This document shows, piece after piece, positions 21,471 to 33,849 of a stretch of 64,000 nucleotides of DNA. The DNA comes from Polytrichum commune (Eukaryota > Streptophyta > Polytrichopsida > Polytrichales > Polytrichaceae): assembly GCA_950295325.1 (NCBI GenBank), contig OX485804.1, positions 29,760,001 through 29,824,000 of the forward strand. Direction: 5' to 3'. Numbering within the stretch: the stretch's first letter is position 1; every line of letters begins with the position of its first letter. Under the pieces are notes generated by a model. The model was given only the letters and a program-made list of their open reading frames with translations. It was not told where the DNA came from and made no database searches. Position numbers and translations under genes: made by a program.

Positions 21471-21780
21471 CACTAGTAGATACCCACAACCGAAATCGGT
21501 TGCGGTTCTTTTGACCAGCCTGATCTGGAGTTTCTAAACGACTACATTTTTTCTTTTAAAAAAAAAATAATTTTTAGGTTTTTTTGAGGCGTGTAATCAA
21601 TGGTTGGAAAAGTAATTTCAAGACCTTTCCAACGATATATTACATGCCCCCACACTCCTAAATTTTTAGTCCTTAAAACAAAACAAATATGCAGTCGTTT
21701 AGTGATTGCAGATCGGGTTGGTCAAAAGAACCGCAGTGGATTTCGGTTGCGGTTTATTTTAACATAGTTTTCTACTTGTG
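21471..21780. mobile_element. CACTA-like MITE with 3-bp TSD
   Basis: The element starts CACTAGTAGA and ends TCTACTTGTG (reverse complement CACAAGTAGA). It is flanked on both sides by CAA (21,468-21,470 and 21,781-21,783), the 3-bp duplication typical of CACTA transposons. Subterminal arms of about 60 bp are inverted repeats containing CTGCGGTTCTTTTGACCAAC or TTGCGGTTCTTTTGACCAGC. At 310 bp it is non-autonomous with no coding capacity. Confidence 0.8.
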
Positions 21781-21799
21781 CAACTAGCCTACTTCTCCA

Positions 21800-23915
21800 A
21801 GGTGATGAAACAAACAATTAGTAAAAGACACTTTGTAAATCCAAATGGAGGCCATGGTCTTTTCCCTCATCATTTTGGAGCTTATATGGAGCATCTTATT
21901 GATTATCAAAGTGCAGATTCTCGTGCTCATTAGATGGTCACACATGTTACCCCAACATTAGGTTGACTATTGAGTTTAGAATAATATTCATCTTTTGAGG
22001 ACACAGTCCAATCTCTTTTCAAGACTTGTATAATTGGTATCCGTTTTTGGAGCCACACCAAACCACATAATACTACTCAAATATAGGTCTCTTAAGATGA
22101 ATAGTAATTGGATAAGGGTTGTCTACCTTAATGAATGTGGGTCCTACTAGGTTATTTTTCTTGATCAAACAACTATTTTCAAGTGGTATGTGTTCATGTA
22201 TCGATATGAGAACGGATACCCAAAAAACATGTGTTTTAAAATGAAATTAGCCTACAGATACCTAAATGACGTGCGTGGTTCACTATAAATTCTAACTTCC
22301 TATGTATGAGAAGGTTATAGAGAAAAACAAATTTATATGTACTAATGGCACGCTATAATATGGACACATGTATGTATACTAAGCTTTTCAACTTAATGTG
22401 ATAAATACATGCACTACATATACAAAATAAAAATCCATGAATCAAATAGGAATTATTACTTGTGAAATCCACTTTCACGTTCCAGTGAGGAAAGTCAATG
22501 AATGTTTTTTCATCCATAGTTTGTAATTCAAGTGATTGCATCAAACAAACAAAGACAATAGCACAATAAACTAACCACAAACTAAAGAGCGAACTCAAGG
22601 GAATGCATGAGCACTCCAAGAGCCTCTTGTTTGTAAAACCTAGAACCCAACACAAACCCTAACAAGAATGGACAAGGTAGTCATTGAAGACTATTACCAT
22701 ATGATATCAATGGATGAAAATATGACTTGGATGAAACTAACACATCTATTGTCAAAAGAAATCTCTAAATCGTAGGGCCCATTTTTGTACAATACATTTA
22801 CTTCAGATCTCTAAGTAGCCTTTCTAAATGGCACGCTAGAGCACAACAATACCTCTCCCTTATGTATATTATGTACACTAATGCCTCAAATAGCACCCAT
22901 TAATGTATACACTCATGTTAGTTCGTATGTTGTATGAAGAGTCCATCCCCCAAGATATTCTATGAGAAGTGGACTAGTTGAAAACAATAACAATTTAAGA
23001 CCCATTTGGGCGCAAGCACGGTCAAGTACACAACTACATTACCCTACATATGTTTAAGTGGAAGTGATTCAAAACTACATACTAACTTTGAATATTGTGA
23101 AGGAAAATATCATAAACATTTGAAAAACAAAATGATCTACAAAGCCAAGCAATTTATGTTGACATAATAAATTTTAAGAAAAATCCACATATTTTAGAAA
23201 ACAGTGCAAATAATGTGCAAGTGGATATATTGAACACATAATTGTCTACAAGTTGTTTAAAACATGATAAAATTACATAAAATTAATGTTTTGTAATGGC
23301 GCCTTCAAGTCTATAATGAATTCAAGGAATATGGGAAAAGAAAAAAGAAAAAAATCCAACTTCAAAATATTTAAGGTTATGAAATCTTCATCCAAAATAA
23401 GATTTATTCATTACCTTTTGAGAAATGTATCGAATGAGAAGTTATGAAGATCTCATCTTGATATTTTTATATTTGAGTACCTAACACAATAATAGAGAGT
23501 GCCATAAAAAATTTTGAACAACACTTTTAAAATTACTTTTAGTCGTTTGACCAAAAAAATAACGATTTTAGTATACCAGAGCATTTTTTTTTTCATGTAA
23601 ACTTGATTGTGCTTGCTCAAATCTAGATCTAGCTTGCTTCTTGGACTTTTAAATTGATTCATTTCCATTTCATAGAGTTGAAACAAGCAACATTGTTGTT
23701 CACTTAATCTCCACCGGTTTGAGACATTTTCATCTTTAGGGAACTCATACTTTCTAAGTAAAGTGCAACTATTTGATGCTTATTTTTATGCAGACATAAG
23801 TAATGAGACATGGTTGAGCTTGTAAAACAGATTATTACGCCAAGGAACTTTTCACTTTGTCGTATAATAGTTTCTCCTCACAAAGATAATAGAAATATCA
23901 CTAAGAAAGACTAAA
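21800..23915. other. AT-rich intergenic DNA, no gene seen
   Basis: Only short chance frames occur, the longest being 100 aa at 22,353-22,655 minus, without domains. Fragments near 22,020-22,110 (ACCAAACCAC, CAAATATAGGTCTCTTAAG) recall the interior of MITE family M1. Nothing else is recognised. Confidence 0.4.
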
Positions 23916-24142
23916 CTATTACTAGTGTATTTAGTGTCACTTTCTATTTGGAGTTGCACAATGCTATATCTTTTTGTTGTTGTTGGAGTCATTTTTTCAC
24001 CAAGTAAAGTTGTTAATGTTCTACAACGTCCAGACAACCAATTTGACGTTTGTTGATCCAATTTAAGATATAAAGTAAAATAGATATAGCATTCCACAAT
24101 TCCAAATAGTAAGTGACACTTAATACAACATTCATTGTAGTA
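23916..24142. mobile_element. Hairpin MITE family M2, copy 1
   Basis: The inverted arms contain CTATTTGGAGTTGCACAATG and ATAGCATTCCACAATTCCAA. The interior has ATGTTCTACAACGTCCAGAC, conserved in copies at 27.55 kb and (inverted) 59.9 kb. Confidence 0.7.
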
Positions 24143-24149
24143 TAATTTG

Positions 24150-25090
24150 AAATATGCAAATCAACTATAAACTCATCAAATAACTTCCCCCATAAACGAC
24201 CTTGGAGCATGTAATGAGAAAGTAAATGAAGTGAGAGTAAACTTTTCACAAAACAAACCCATTCCAAAGCAACCTCGTGACCACTTTTTGGGCGGGCCTC
24301 ACGCTCGTCTAGGGGTTATTAAAATATGACTTAAACCGATAAAGTTTTGAGATTTTCTTGCGAAATTTGTGACCAAATCATCGACCCGTTACAATTGCCA
24401 CTTGTCATGAACAAACCCATTTTTTTCTCTTCTCAAAGTCCGCACCCCTCCCATGAGCACTTGACACTTGGCACCATCGTGGTAAAACTTCCTAATTCAT
24501 ATCCTATTATTTTAAAGTCAACTTAAATAACGTAACCACCAAAATACTTCGTCATGGGTACTAGTACGGGTCATGCCACTTTCCACCATATTAAAATGGG
24601 CATAATAGAAATGGGTAGCCTCAAAAACCTTACATAAAATGCATGTTGTGGTGATTCGTTGGCATAACTTAGTAGGCGCGCAAGTGACCCCACGTGACAA
24701 GAGAAAAGACAAACTAAGGCTATCCCCATGGAGAGGGTTTGCTCGTTCAATGGCTCCCCTTTCTCTCTCTTAATTGGCATAAGTTAACATAAATTTCCCA
24801 TGTGTATTTGCATGTGAATGCCCTCACTTTCAGCCTATCCAAGGGGAAAACCAAGCACGGTTTTGGAAGCCTTTGATCACCATTAGCCCTTTCAGCTTCC
24901 CGGACTTTAAAATTGATTTCATTCCATTTGTATAATGGATAATAGCTTCCCAAGTGGAGGTATATCTCCCACTTAGAGTTTTGTGGGCATATCTAATTAA
25001 TAGTGATTTCACCCTAGTGGACTCATTTGTGGAGGGAATGGTGGGATTTTGTGTGCACTTTTGCTTTCATTATGAGGAGGATAGTAACTT
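24150..25090. other. Intergenic DNA, no gene seen
   Basis: Short frames only (60-69 aa, minus). No domain, RNA gene or clear repeat was recognised. Confidence 0.4.
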
Positions 25091-25094
25091 AAGC

Positions 25095-25220
25095 TTACTT
25101 GGGCACACATGAGTGTGCGAATTCAGAACACCTGCCGAGGGGGTAATAGTACAAGCATGTCTCCTACAAGTTGGTTGTTGATTCATCCCAATTTAAGTAC
25201 ATTAAGGTAAATACTCCTCA
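25095..25220 (+). repeat. Dispersed repeat (GTTGGTTGTTGATTCATCCC), copy 1
   Basis: Shares CACCTGCCGAGGGGGTAATA and TACAAGTTGGTTGTTGATTC with 25,795-25,920 and, more diverged, with 26,365-26,480. The three direct copies lie in 1.4 kb with a Harbinger-like MITE between the first two. Confidence 0.6.
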
Positions 25221-25431
25221 AATTGACATAATAAGTAAATACTGCACACTTCCCATCATTAGATTCATTGACTTGATACATGTTCTTTATCGCTAGATCA
25301 AGAGGATTCCACGCACTAAAGAAGATGTCATTTACATACCACGTGTAAAAGTTATGAGGGTTTAAACTATTAGTTGTCTGCAACCTAAAACCAACATCCA
25401 TGTCAAACGTTCAGATAGCCCATACAACTAA

Positions 25432-25774
25432 GGGCCACTTCACACACAAGCCAAGGGCCATGTAATTGTGAGGGCCCTTCACTCTCATCCGAAGCTCGTA
25501 CCATGTTTATTGAATTGAAATGGTCTATTAGAATGTGCGTTATGCCTACCCCTTGGAGGAGGGCTTGATGCAAATTTCACTATACCATGAAATATTATCA
25601 ATAGTTCGTCATGTAGAAATCCATGTTGGTATTTCATTCATGATAAATTCTTTAGGCCCTTAGGCCTTCACCTTCTAGTGTGAAGTGGACTTGGACGGTC
25701 TTAGCCTTTTCGACCAATGAGAGATCTTAGAATACAATGTTCACAAGCCTGCAATCTCATGTGTGAAGTGGCCC
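25432..25774. mobile_element. Harbinger-like MITE family H1, copy 1
   Basis: 343 bp. The left end is GGGCCACTTCACACACAAG; the right end reverse-complemented is GGGCCACTTCACACATGAG. Perfect TAA duplications flank it (25,429-25,431 and 25,775-25,777). TAA TSD with GGGCC-starting TIRs is the PIF/Harbinger (Tourist) signature. Non-coding. Confidence 0.8.
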
Positions 25775-25794
25775 TAAGCTCCATGTAGGTGTGT

Positions 25795-26640
25795 GGATTC
25801 TCAACACCTACCGATGGGGTAATAGTAAAAGTATGTCTACTACAAGTTGGTTGTTGATTCATCCCAACTTAAGTTTATTGAGGTGAATATATCTATAATT
25901 GACAACATAAGTGTTGCAATGACCATAATTTTGTTAATAGTTTTTTTTCTAAGTCATACATGTTCTTTATTGCAAAATGAAGAGGATTCCAGCACATCGT
26001 TTGGACACTATTTGTAAAACTTATGAGGGTTACAACTTTTAGTTGTAGGCGACCTAAACAAACACACATCACTTGGTAAGCGTGTGTACATTTTCATAAT
26101 GGAAACAAGATATCTAGATGTTGGATTTAGGCCAGGTGTTGGTTTTGAGTAGGATTACCTTAGATTGGTTTATGGTCTTTGACCCAATTTACGGGTAAGG
26201 TCTAAGATGGCAATCCTTGGGCTCTACATTGACAATCATTGTTTTCATCCTCCTCAATCCTAGTTCACCCTCCCCCTCAATAGGTGTTACAAACACTCAC
26301 CCTCCCATATGAGGTCTTGCAATGTTACAACTTACTATGTGCCGTCAAGGTAGTATGTTGGCCTTGTGGGGTTTGGTTGTATAACACCTATGAAGGGGGT
26401 AGTAGGGAAATTGTGCCTCTTACATGTTGGTTATTGATTCATCCAAATTTAAGTTCAATAGATGAACGCAGGGTCTTTGAGCTCAATTTAGGGTTTGACA
26501 TGGTTCAGATAAGTAATACCCATACTTTACAACAGTAATTGTATTTTCACCCTTCCCCTCCCCTACTTCGCCTCCCTCCTCAGTATGTGTTATGAACATT
26601 CATTCGGCCTTGTGTCATCAAGTTTGTTAATCGAACATCA
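25795..26640 (+). repeat. Further direct copies of the GTTGATTCATCCC repeat
   Basis: Copies lie at 25,795-25,920 and 26,365-26,480. C/T-rich stretches at 26,240-26,310 and 26,545-26,610 (CACCCTCCC, then GTGTTA with an A between C/T blocks) are also duplicated about 300 bp apart. The repeat type is unknown. Confidence 0.45.
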
Positions 26641-27540
26641 TATTCAAACATAAGTGGTATATGGCAAGGTTAGAACCTAATTGTTTTTCCCTCCTAAATG
26701 TACATTTCATTGGTGAAAACGCAGTGAACAATTTACCATCATTTGATTTCTACTTTTATTTATATGACTCAAAATTGACATCTCTTGCTTCCAGTTAGTC
26801 TATTAACTCCCAATTTGATTGAATTTGAAAACCCTCAATTCACATCCAAACATGTTTTTTCTAAGAGCCTCTTTATCTACGATGGATGAATTTACTAAGA
26901 CCAATAAACTAGATGTCACAAAGCCTAAGCCGGAATTGTGGCATGCATGTATAGGTAAATGTGAAAAGCATGGCATCGATGTGTTTGTGCTTCATTCACT
27001 CTAGCTAAATACTACTAAACCAAGTTGGGGCATGTGAAGCTAATATTGGGGTCAAAGTAACAAAAACAAAAGTCTCAATTGTAGATGGTCTCCAACGTTT
27101 CCACCTTTAGTTTACATGTCGGGTGTGCCGCAACATAGCAATGCCAACCTAGGGTTGCAACTCATCCTAGCCAATTTAAATAATCTGGTAAAAGGTCGGG
27201 AATAAATATGATGTGTTTTTCAATAAAGGTTAGTTTCAATATGAATGTCGCGACAAGGACCTCATGAAACATGACATCTCATTTATTTACACTGAATCGA
27301 ACGAAGCGGCTTTGAGGCTTAGTAATGCTATGAAAGTTGCATGGTCACAATTTTAATAGTCTCAAAGCGTAAAAACAAACATTAAAGCATGATCATGTGA
27401 CATATACATGGCCGCAACATATTAGTCCTAGATTGAATCCAGAACAACTCTCACCAGTTGGTATGAACCAGGATATTTCCGATAGCAGAGCTCGGAAAAC
27501 TTTCCATGGCTAGAATAGCTCGGGTATAATGATTGCGGCC
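26640..27540. other. Intergenic DNA, no gene seen
   Basis: AT-rich with a 61-aa chance frame at 26,819-27,004. Nothing recognisable. Confidence 0.4.
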
Positions 27541-27710
27541 CAACTATTTGGAGTTATGCACTACTATAACTATTTAATGAAAATGTAATATTTTACTAAA
27601 ACAAAGTCATTTATGTTCTATAACATTCGAACAACCTATTGAACTTTCGTTAGTCAAAATTGGACCTTGGGATAAGACATTATTGCACTGCGTAACTCCG
27701 AATAGTAACA
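27541..27710. mobile_element. Hairpin MITE family M2, copy 2
   Basis: The arms CAACTATTTGGAGTTATGCA and TGCGTAACTCCGAATAGTAA face each other, and the centre TTATGTTCTATAACATTCGA matches the other copies. The ends are more decayed. Confidence 0.65.
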
Positions 27711-28179
27711 TGCACTTGTGAGGATAATTAATATGATGATGATATCTTCTTCGAATCTTGCTTGTTGTTCACAAACAAGCAACGTGTACACATATATATT
27801 GTAGGGCTTCTCATTCTTATTTTAAACATTTTAAACATTATGATTGTATCCTAACTCTTAGTTGTTTGGCCTCATCAACCACAAACTGATCAATTGTCTA
27901 CAATGTCAAGAAAACATGCATGTCAATCTTTGATTATTTTCCCCCTCAATTATTAGACTTACAAAGTGAGTTCATGCCGCCTTGAATTGGCATTCTCAAC
28001 TTCTTCTAATTGGATTACTCACAACTAGAAGTGGAAGAGTGAGAATTAGTGATTCGATATTCAAGTGCAACTACATGAAATATTATATTTGGTGTCAAAT
28101 GGTATTTTATGTGGATGCGAGGACTTCTTATAAATAAATTTACAAGTAGTGTCATCCTCAACTTACTCTTAGTTCATCC

Positions 28180-28400
28180 AAATGTTGTGCATCCTAACAT
28201 TATTTCATGAAATATTGGCATGCATGATAGAAATTTGGACGAAAAGTCAGTTAGTACGTGACGATATTTGCGGCATTATTAATCTATAATGCAAATTTTT
28301 TTTAAAGGGATGACAGATAATGTTAGGTTTACATTTTAGTGTTAGTGACACTACAAGGACAATTTACAATTAGTACTGAGCAAGACAACTAGAATTGATG
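28180..28400 (+). repeat. Half-copy of the 10.3-kb foldback element
   Basis: Shares GAAATATTGGCATGCATGAT-type text, GAAATTTGGACGAAAAGTC, GTGACGATATTTGC, GATGACAGATAATGTTAGGT and ACAATTTACAATTAGTACT with the left arm at 10,400-10,570. Confidence 0.55.
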
Positions 28401-28698
28401 ACACTAAATACAATATTTTAATGTAGTGTTGCATGTTATTTTCATACGTGATGGTGTATAATATGGGCCACATTATAGTAATACTAAGAGTAAATCACAC
28501 TATACATGGATTGACTCTCAAAACCAAGCCAGTGATTAATCACACCAATTTTCACACACAATGCCAGGCATACAAAAACAAGAACATAGAAAACTTTCAC
28601 TTATGTAAGTTAATAATTGTCATAGTCTAGTAAATACTTTCCAAAGTCTTTTGTCTATTGTAGATTTACACATGAAGAAATGGTGACTTGAAGATAAC

Positions 28699-30084
28699 TA
28701 TATACATTGACTCAAATTTGCAACCCTCATCTACCCATCATGGATCAATAATTTGTCCACCCTCCTTCAGAAGCTAAAACAACTCGGGTACGATTCGGCA
28801 TGCTAAGATAGAACTTTTGATAGTACTAAGGGGTGAGGGAATGGAAACAAGCTTGCACATGCTCCCACTACTAAAGCATTCCTTTTATTGGTGTTGGATA
28901 CTCATTTAATTTATGTTTTACAAGTGCCCACACATGCTCAATTGGATTTAGGTCAGGTGATTGAGACCAAGTACATCAAAATCTTGCATTGACAATCATT
29001 GTTTGATTAATTTTGCAGTGTGTTTAGGATCATTATCATGCCAAAATATGACACGAGAAGGGTTGAAATGGTGCCATTCAATTGTCTTCGTAACCGTATC
29101 TTGAAAAAATGCTAATAAAAAAAAACTTGTGTCGTCTTCCCTTCTATCTTGCACATGTTCATACCCATGCCACGGGGAGTCATACAACCCCACCCAAAAA
29201 TTACACCACCTCCATGTTTAACTATCTAACTCATATGATGAGCTTGTAATTGAAATTCTCCATTCCTCACCCAACACCAAGCGCGACCATCAAACTAAAA
29301 TTGATTGATCTTAGTCTTATCATTAAAACTCACTCTATACCAATCATGGATAGTCCAATCTTGATGATGTCGAGCAAATTCTAACTTGCAATGCACATTC
29401 TTAGTTGTGAGCAATGACTTCTTTTGCTTCCCTAAAGACCCAAGACATGCTTCATGAAGTGCATGCCTCGTTGTGTTGGTGCTCACTACCACATTCAAGT
29501 GCTCACTCAAAGCAATTCCTCTCGTCTATAACATTATCTAGTCCATTAAATGTGGTGGCTCTTACATGTGATTGTCATTGAGCAAGGGTGATGTTTCTTG
29601 GGCGCCCTCCTCTTGAAGGCTCCACACGAGGGACACACTCTTTACGAATCCTAAAGCACATAGATTAAGAGATACCCCAACAATTTTGACACTTCACGTG
29701 TGCTACGTCCATGTTGCAACAAGGCTATAGCATTCGACCTTTTCTCCTTTGGTAATGCTCTCATGGGTAAAGAACCCCTTCAAAACTGTAAGAGAACATG
29801 TCTTAAGGGACCACACTACTAACCAAAAGTGAGGGGAAGAACCCTAGGCAACAATGTAAACTTATTGTTGCAATTGAAGGTGAGTGATGAAAACAATTCT
29901 AAAACTAAGTCAACAGACGTAAGTCAAATCAAAATGGAATTTATCTCTTATTGCTACATTACTCAAGCTGAAATTTGGAAGGATGATAACCAACTTGGAT
30001 GTGCATCTAACCCAATTTACAAATGTGGATTCCCAAATTTTGATATTTTGTTGATTGACTCAATTTTGAGAGTCAATGTATATA
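28699..30084 (-). mobile_element. Tc1-like transposon with TIRs
   Basis: An element of about 1.38 kb. The left end contains TATATACATTGACTC (28,699 onward). The right end, reverse-complemented, gives the same TATATACATTGACTC (to 30,084). Length, TA-rich ends compatible with a TA target duplication, and an internal Tc1-type transposase remnant all agree. The exact boundary within TATATA cannot be set. Confidence 0.75.
28745..29782 (-). pseudogene. Tc1-like (DD34E-type) transposase remnant
   Basis: The minus strand starts with MRALPKEKRS at about 29,780 and an HTH-like GRSTREVSKLLG. It continues with RHALHEACLGSLGKQKKS, FARHHQDWTIHDWYRVSFND (the first catalytic Asp region, family pattern W-S-D-E-TK; here NDKTKINQF), VKHGGGVIFGWGCMTPRGMG, and FWHDNDPKHTAKLIKQ (the second Asp). 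SQSPDLNPIEHVWALVK follows in another frame at about 28,910-28,960 (the third catalytic residue, Glu). The second Asp to Glu spacing is about 32-34, consistent with DD34E. At least three frameshifts and several stops make it inactive. Tc1/mariner enzymes cut and paste DNA at TA dinucleotides. Plant mariner elements are usually DD39D, so this class is noteworthy. Confidence 0.85.
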
Positions 30085-30184
30085 CCCACAACATTTACCA
30101 TTGTAGTTTGTAACCAATTCAATGCATGTTTGTATTTTGGAAAATCGGATAGACATTCTCTTGCTCCTCACCATAGCTTTTATT

Positions 30185-30240
30185 ATCCCCCTCCCCCCCC
30201 CCCTCTTCCTTCGTCTCCCTCTCCCTCTCCATGAATTTCG
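30185..30240. repeat. C/T-rich low-complexity tract
   Basis: Runs of C (30,190-30,204) followed by CTTCCTTCGTCTCCCTCTCC. No other content. Confidence 0.85.
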
Positions 30241-30249
30241 TGCTCTCCC

Positions 30250-32110
30250 TCGACTCCTTGTATGTTTTCTTTCCTTACAATGCTTTAAGTTGCAATCTTG
30301 AAATTATTATTTTTATTCAATTTATGCCCCTTTTTCTAATAAATGATTAATTTTGTTGAATCACTTCACAACCCAAAAGAACCCAAAAACTTACACATCA
30401 AGATATCACACACATGTCGGTGGTGCAAGGATCCATGTAATTCTAGGTGAAGTGTGATCAAAGACATTGTAAACGAGATTCATAACATGAATTCAGCTTA
30501 TGTTCTTTTCAAATAATCAAGGTATAATTATCCGAAAACCAAAGCATCAATGTTGCATTGTTCATTCTTTTCAGCTAGAATACGGACTCACATGTGAGTG
30601 TGTGAAAAAGGTTCAACCCATATCCCAATTGAGCAATGTTATGGTGTTCATAGAGACAAGTTTACCATGCATGTTTATTAGACAAACACACCGTTCTTTG
30701 GGTAAAAATTACAAACATCATCAAGGGTTGCTTTACATTAAGATTAGAGCAAGCAGCCCCCTAGCTTATTAAAGATGAGATTGGCCAATAAATAAAGATG
30801 AGCCACCCGTCTTGGAATCCTACATTACCAAAGTAGATAATGGTATCTTGAGATCTAGGAACACTATGTCTTATGGTGTCTATGAGGTAGCCCCAATATA
30901 ACATTCCACAACGCCATCTCAATGCCTTCAATCTCAAAATCATAATTTTAGGTTTTTTCATGCAAACTACCACTAGTTTTTGTGGCTTGTGGCCTTGTTT
31001 CACATGGACACATCCACAAATTGAGGTATGATTCAACTTAAGGGGTTTCTTGCTATCATTTTGGTGTGAACCACCCCCAACCAAATGTGGTATCTATTAT
31101 ATAGGATGGTTGAGGCAACTTGAGGCAAGATGATGAGGTCGAGCAAGGTCGTGCAAGTCTCGAATCATTGTGAATTGTCAGTCATGAGGTTGAGGTCCTT
31201 TGGGACAAGTATTCAACAATCATCATGGATGACTTGACTAATAATATGATGTATTCAAGTTTGGTTTGAGACCTACCTTGTAGTCGAATCCACTATATAT
31301 ATCTTATATATATATAATATTAATAACATTATAAATTCACACCCTAATTATAGAATCCAAGTTGCAAAGCAATGAGCCACAATGCTAATGTTAAATTGTA
31401 CCACATACCGTAGAGATGTGCTTACTTTAGGTTGTGTCAAGGTTGCCTTCAACTTTGACAACTGTCTTTTTCTCAGCTTCCATACATGATTTGTGAAGGT
31501 AGTAGGGGATCCCAATGAGAGATGGTTTGTTCTTGAAATAAAACTTTAAATTGAACATGAGCATTAAAAGCAGAGAAAATAAAATCTTTTGTTTATCATT
31601 GCTTCGTTTAACCATGTGAATCATACATACAAAACATCACTTGCAAATGAACTTCAACCTACATGTGGATAGTTGCCCATAGCAAGTAGGGAAAAAATGA
31701 CTCTCACGTGGGTTATTCCTCGCAACCCTTACTAGGAGTTGGAGAAGTGGAAGGCAATCGAATGCACACATTTTCTTAGTTCATTGAAATGGGCTCCCCT
31801 TTTGCACTTGTGAAACCCCCTTTCAAGTTGGCACTTGAGCCACGTGGCTTGAGAGTACTTTGTTTTTGTCATGACATGGATCCCTTTTCTTTCTTTTTTC
31901 CCCTTTTGTTAAATTTTTTTGGCATGGGGTAGGGGACAAGTACTAACTAATAAAGTTTAGATACAAGTACCATTAAAGGTGGAATATGTAAGGAACCATG
32001 TTTTACTTTAGGTTTTCCACTCGCATTGCATGTTCCCCTCCTCTATACACTCGTGTCTTAACTTTTAGTGCTACTATTGTTTTACCAAATACCTCGATAC
32101 TCCAACATTT
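30250..32110. other. Intergenic DNA, no gene firmly supported
   Basis: A 107-aa minus frame at 30,761-31,084 and a 90-aa plus frame at 30,500-30,772 have no convincing domain. A short TA-rich stretch lies at 31,295-31,325. Nothing else is seen. Confidence 0.4.
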
Positions 32111-32118
32111 GTAGAACA

Positions 32119-32835
32119 CTACAGTAATCTCCCGCTTAAGTATGCACTTTGAACTGGAGTCATTGGTACGCACTTAGTTGGTAGGTTCGTACTTTACTCA
32201 AATCGCTTTCTAGACCCTCTAAATCAATGAATTGCAATGGGAAACGGATGAAACATGAGGCAACCCGCTTGACCGAAGCCCATCGATGTGAAATCATTGC
32301 ACATTTAAGCAAGCCGAACACGCCGAGCAAGGGGGCGTTGGGGCGGAAACCAACGAAGGTGCCATCCGAAAAGCCTGGGACAATTGGAAGAATGATAAAT
32401 GCTAGTATAAAAGCCTTCTTCAGCCGAATGTTCCACCATTGGATCTTAGATAATTTTCCCATGCCTAGTATTACAAGAATCGTACTCGAGGAATGGCTAA
32501 AGAGTCCAATTGAATATCAAGGGGTGCTTGAAGTCTCTACAATGGGGTTCGCGGTGTCATAAGCCACATATTGCAACGAACAACACTAATGCCTAATGAT
32601 GCCAAAACCTCTAAACGGAAGTTAGACAGATGTATGATGAACTGCGACAATCATTTGAGACGTTTCAATGAAACCTTGACAAACTAACATTGAATGTCAA
32701 GCGTAAAAAATTCATGCATTCGTAGCAAATGACTATGCATGACATGTTCAAACCATAACATATGAACCTCGATTTTTGTCAAAAAAAAATTGCGCACTTG
32801 ACCGGGATGCGTACTTAAGCGGGAGATTATTGTAG
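32119..32835 (+). mobile_element. Deleted pogo-like (Tc1/mariner) element
   Basis: 717 bp bounded by inverted repeats: left CTACAGTAATCTCCCGCTTA, right reverse-complemented CTACAATAATCTCCCGCTTA, both continuing AGTAYGCA. CTACAGTAA-type ends and an internal CENP-B/psq-type HTH remnant indicate a pogo-like element. The catalytic domain is missing, so this is a deletion derivative. A TA duplication is not evident. Confidence 0.7.
32227..32562 (+). pseudogene. Pogo-like transposase N-terminal remnant
   Basis: A 111-aa frame with TRLTEAHRCEIIAHLSKPN and TPSKGALGRKP near the start. This matches the helix-turn-helix (psq/CENP-B N-type) segment of pogo-like transposases, which binds the terminal repeats. 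The later segment DNFPMPSITRIVLEEWL may derive from the second DNA-binding domain. No DDE catalytic motifs are present within the element, and the frame stops at a TAA. It could be expressed only as a DNA-binding fragment, for which there is no evidence. Confidence 0.65.
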
Positions 32836-32849
32836 TTCAAGCCCATGCA

Positions 32850-33795
32850 TGTGAACTAATAAACCTTGCCACTTCCACACCTCTACTCAACACATTGCCG
32901 TCAATGGTTGGCCAATTTGAAACCTCCAAACAATTGTGTTACCACCGCCCAAAGCGTTTTGAATCATAGATGTGATAGGTTTTGTGTCACTCAGTATTCT
33001 TGCACAGTTTTGTCTTTTTAGTGGTAGCTCATTGCCATTTTAATTAGTTTATTGAGGATTGAATAAGAGTAAATATGCACATGAATAGGAATTACGAAAG
33101 TAAGATTCCACCATCTACAATAATTCCATTCACAACAATCTTAAACCCACATACATGTATGCCTCATGTTGTGATGCATATTGCACATATAAGGAACACA
33201 ATGACCTTTGTGAATCAAAAAGATTGTTGCTTTACACTTGTGCAATCACAAGTTTGCACTTGAACCATGTGACCAACGAATACTTCACATGTGTCATGAC
33301 GTGGACCACTTGGTTTGTTTTTGCTTTCTTCCTTGCTCTTGCTAAATCTTTTTGGTGAGGGGGGAGGGGTACTCCGATGGCGCTAATGAGTCAAGTTTAG
33401 AGAGGGGGACCTAGCTAGCCAACACGAACTTGAAGCGGCTCGCCATTATTTGAAAGTAGTGTTGTTATGTACTACAACTCCGCCGGCAGTGGCCCGAACT
33501 AACTTAGAATCGTGGTCCTTTCTTTTTGCTTCCTTTTGGAGTCGAAGGACTATGTGGTATGTGTGAAGAAGCCAAGTTCACTTTTCCCAACGCTCTTTGT
33601 TATGTGGACCATGGGGTTGATGAGATGATGAGCATAGGACAGTCATATTCGACTAAAGTGTAAAGAAAGACCTTCCATTATTTGCATTGCAACCCTACCA
33701 TGGGGGACCTTATTTCATCATTTCCAACCTTTTTCATTACTTAAATAACTTAAGCGGATTACCACTTGGAGCTCAAATGAGGTCTTAACAGCCTC
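32850..33795. other. Intergenic DNA, no gene seen
   Basis: Only short frames (62-67 aa). No recognisable element. Confidence 0.4.
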
Positions 33796-33796
33796 T

Positions 33797-33847
33797 ACAC
33801 ACACACACACACACACAATATATATATAGACACACACACACACATAT
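33797..33847. repeat. (AC)n-(TA)n-(CA)n compound microsatellite
   Basis: AC repeats, then TATATATATA, then CA repeats. A GT-rich stretch lies inverted at 34,123-34,155. Confidence 0.95.
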
Positions 33848-33849
33848 AA

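Noticed and set aside
30761-31084. 107-aa minus frame with faint resemblance to a copia integrase tail (ICGCVHVKQGHK, GYLIDTIRHSVPRSQD)
   Set aside because: Key motifs are too degenerate to assign by eye and no LTR or other pol domain lies nearby.
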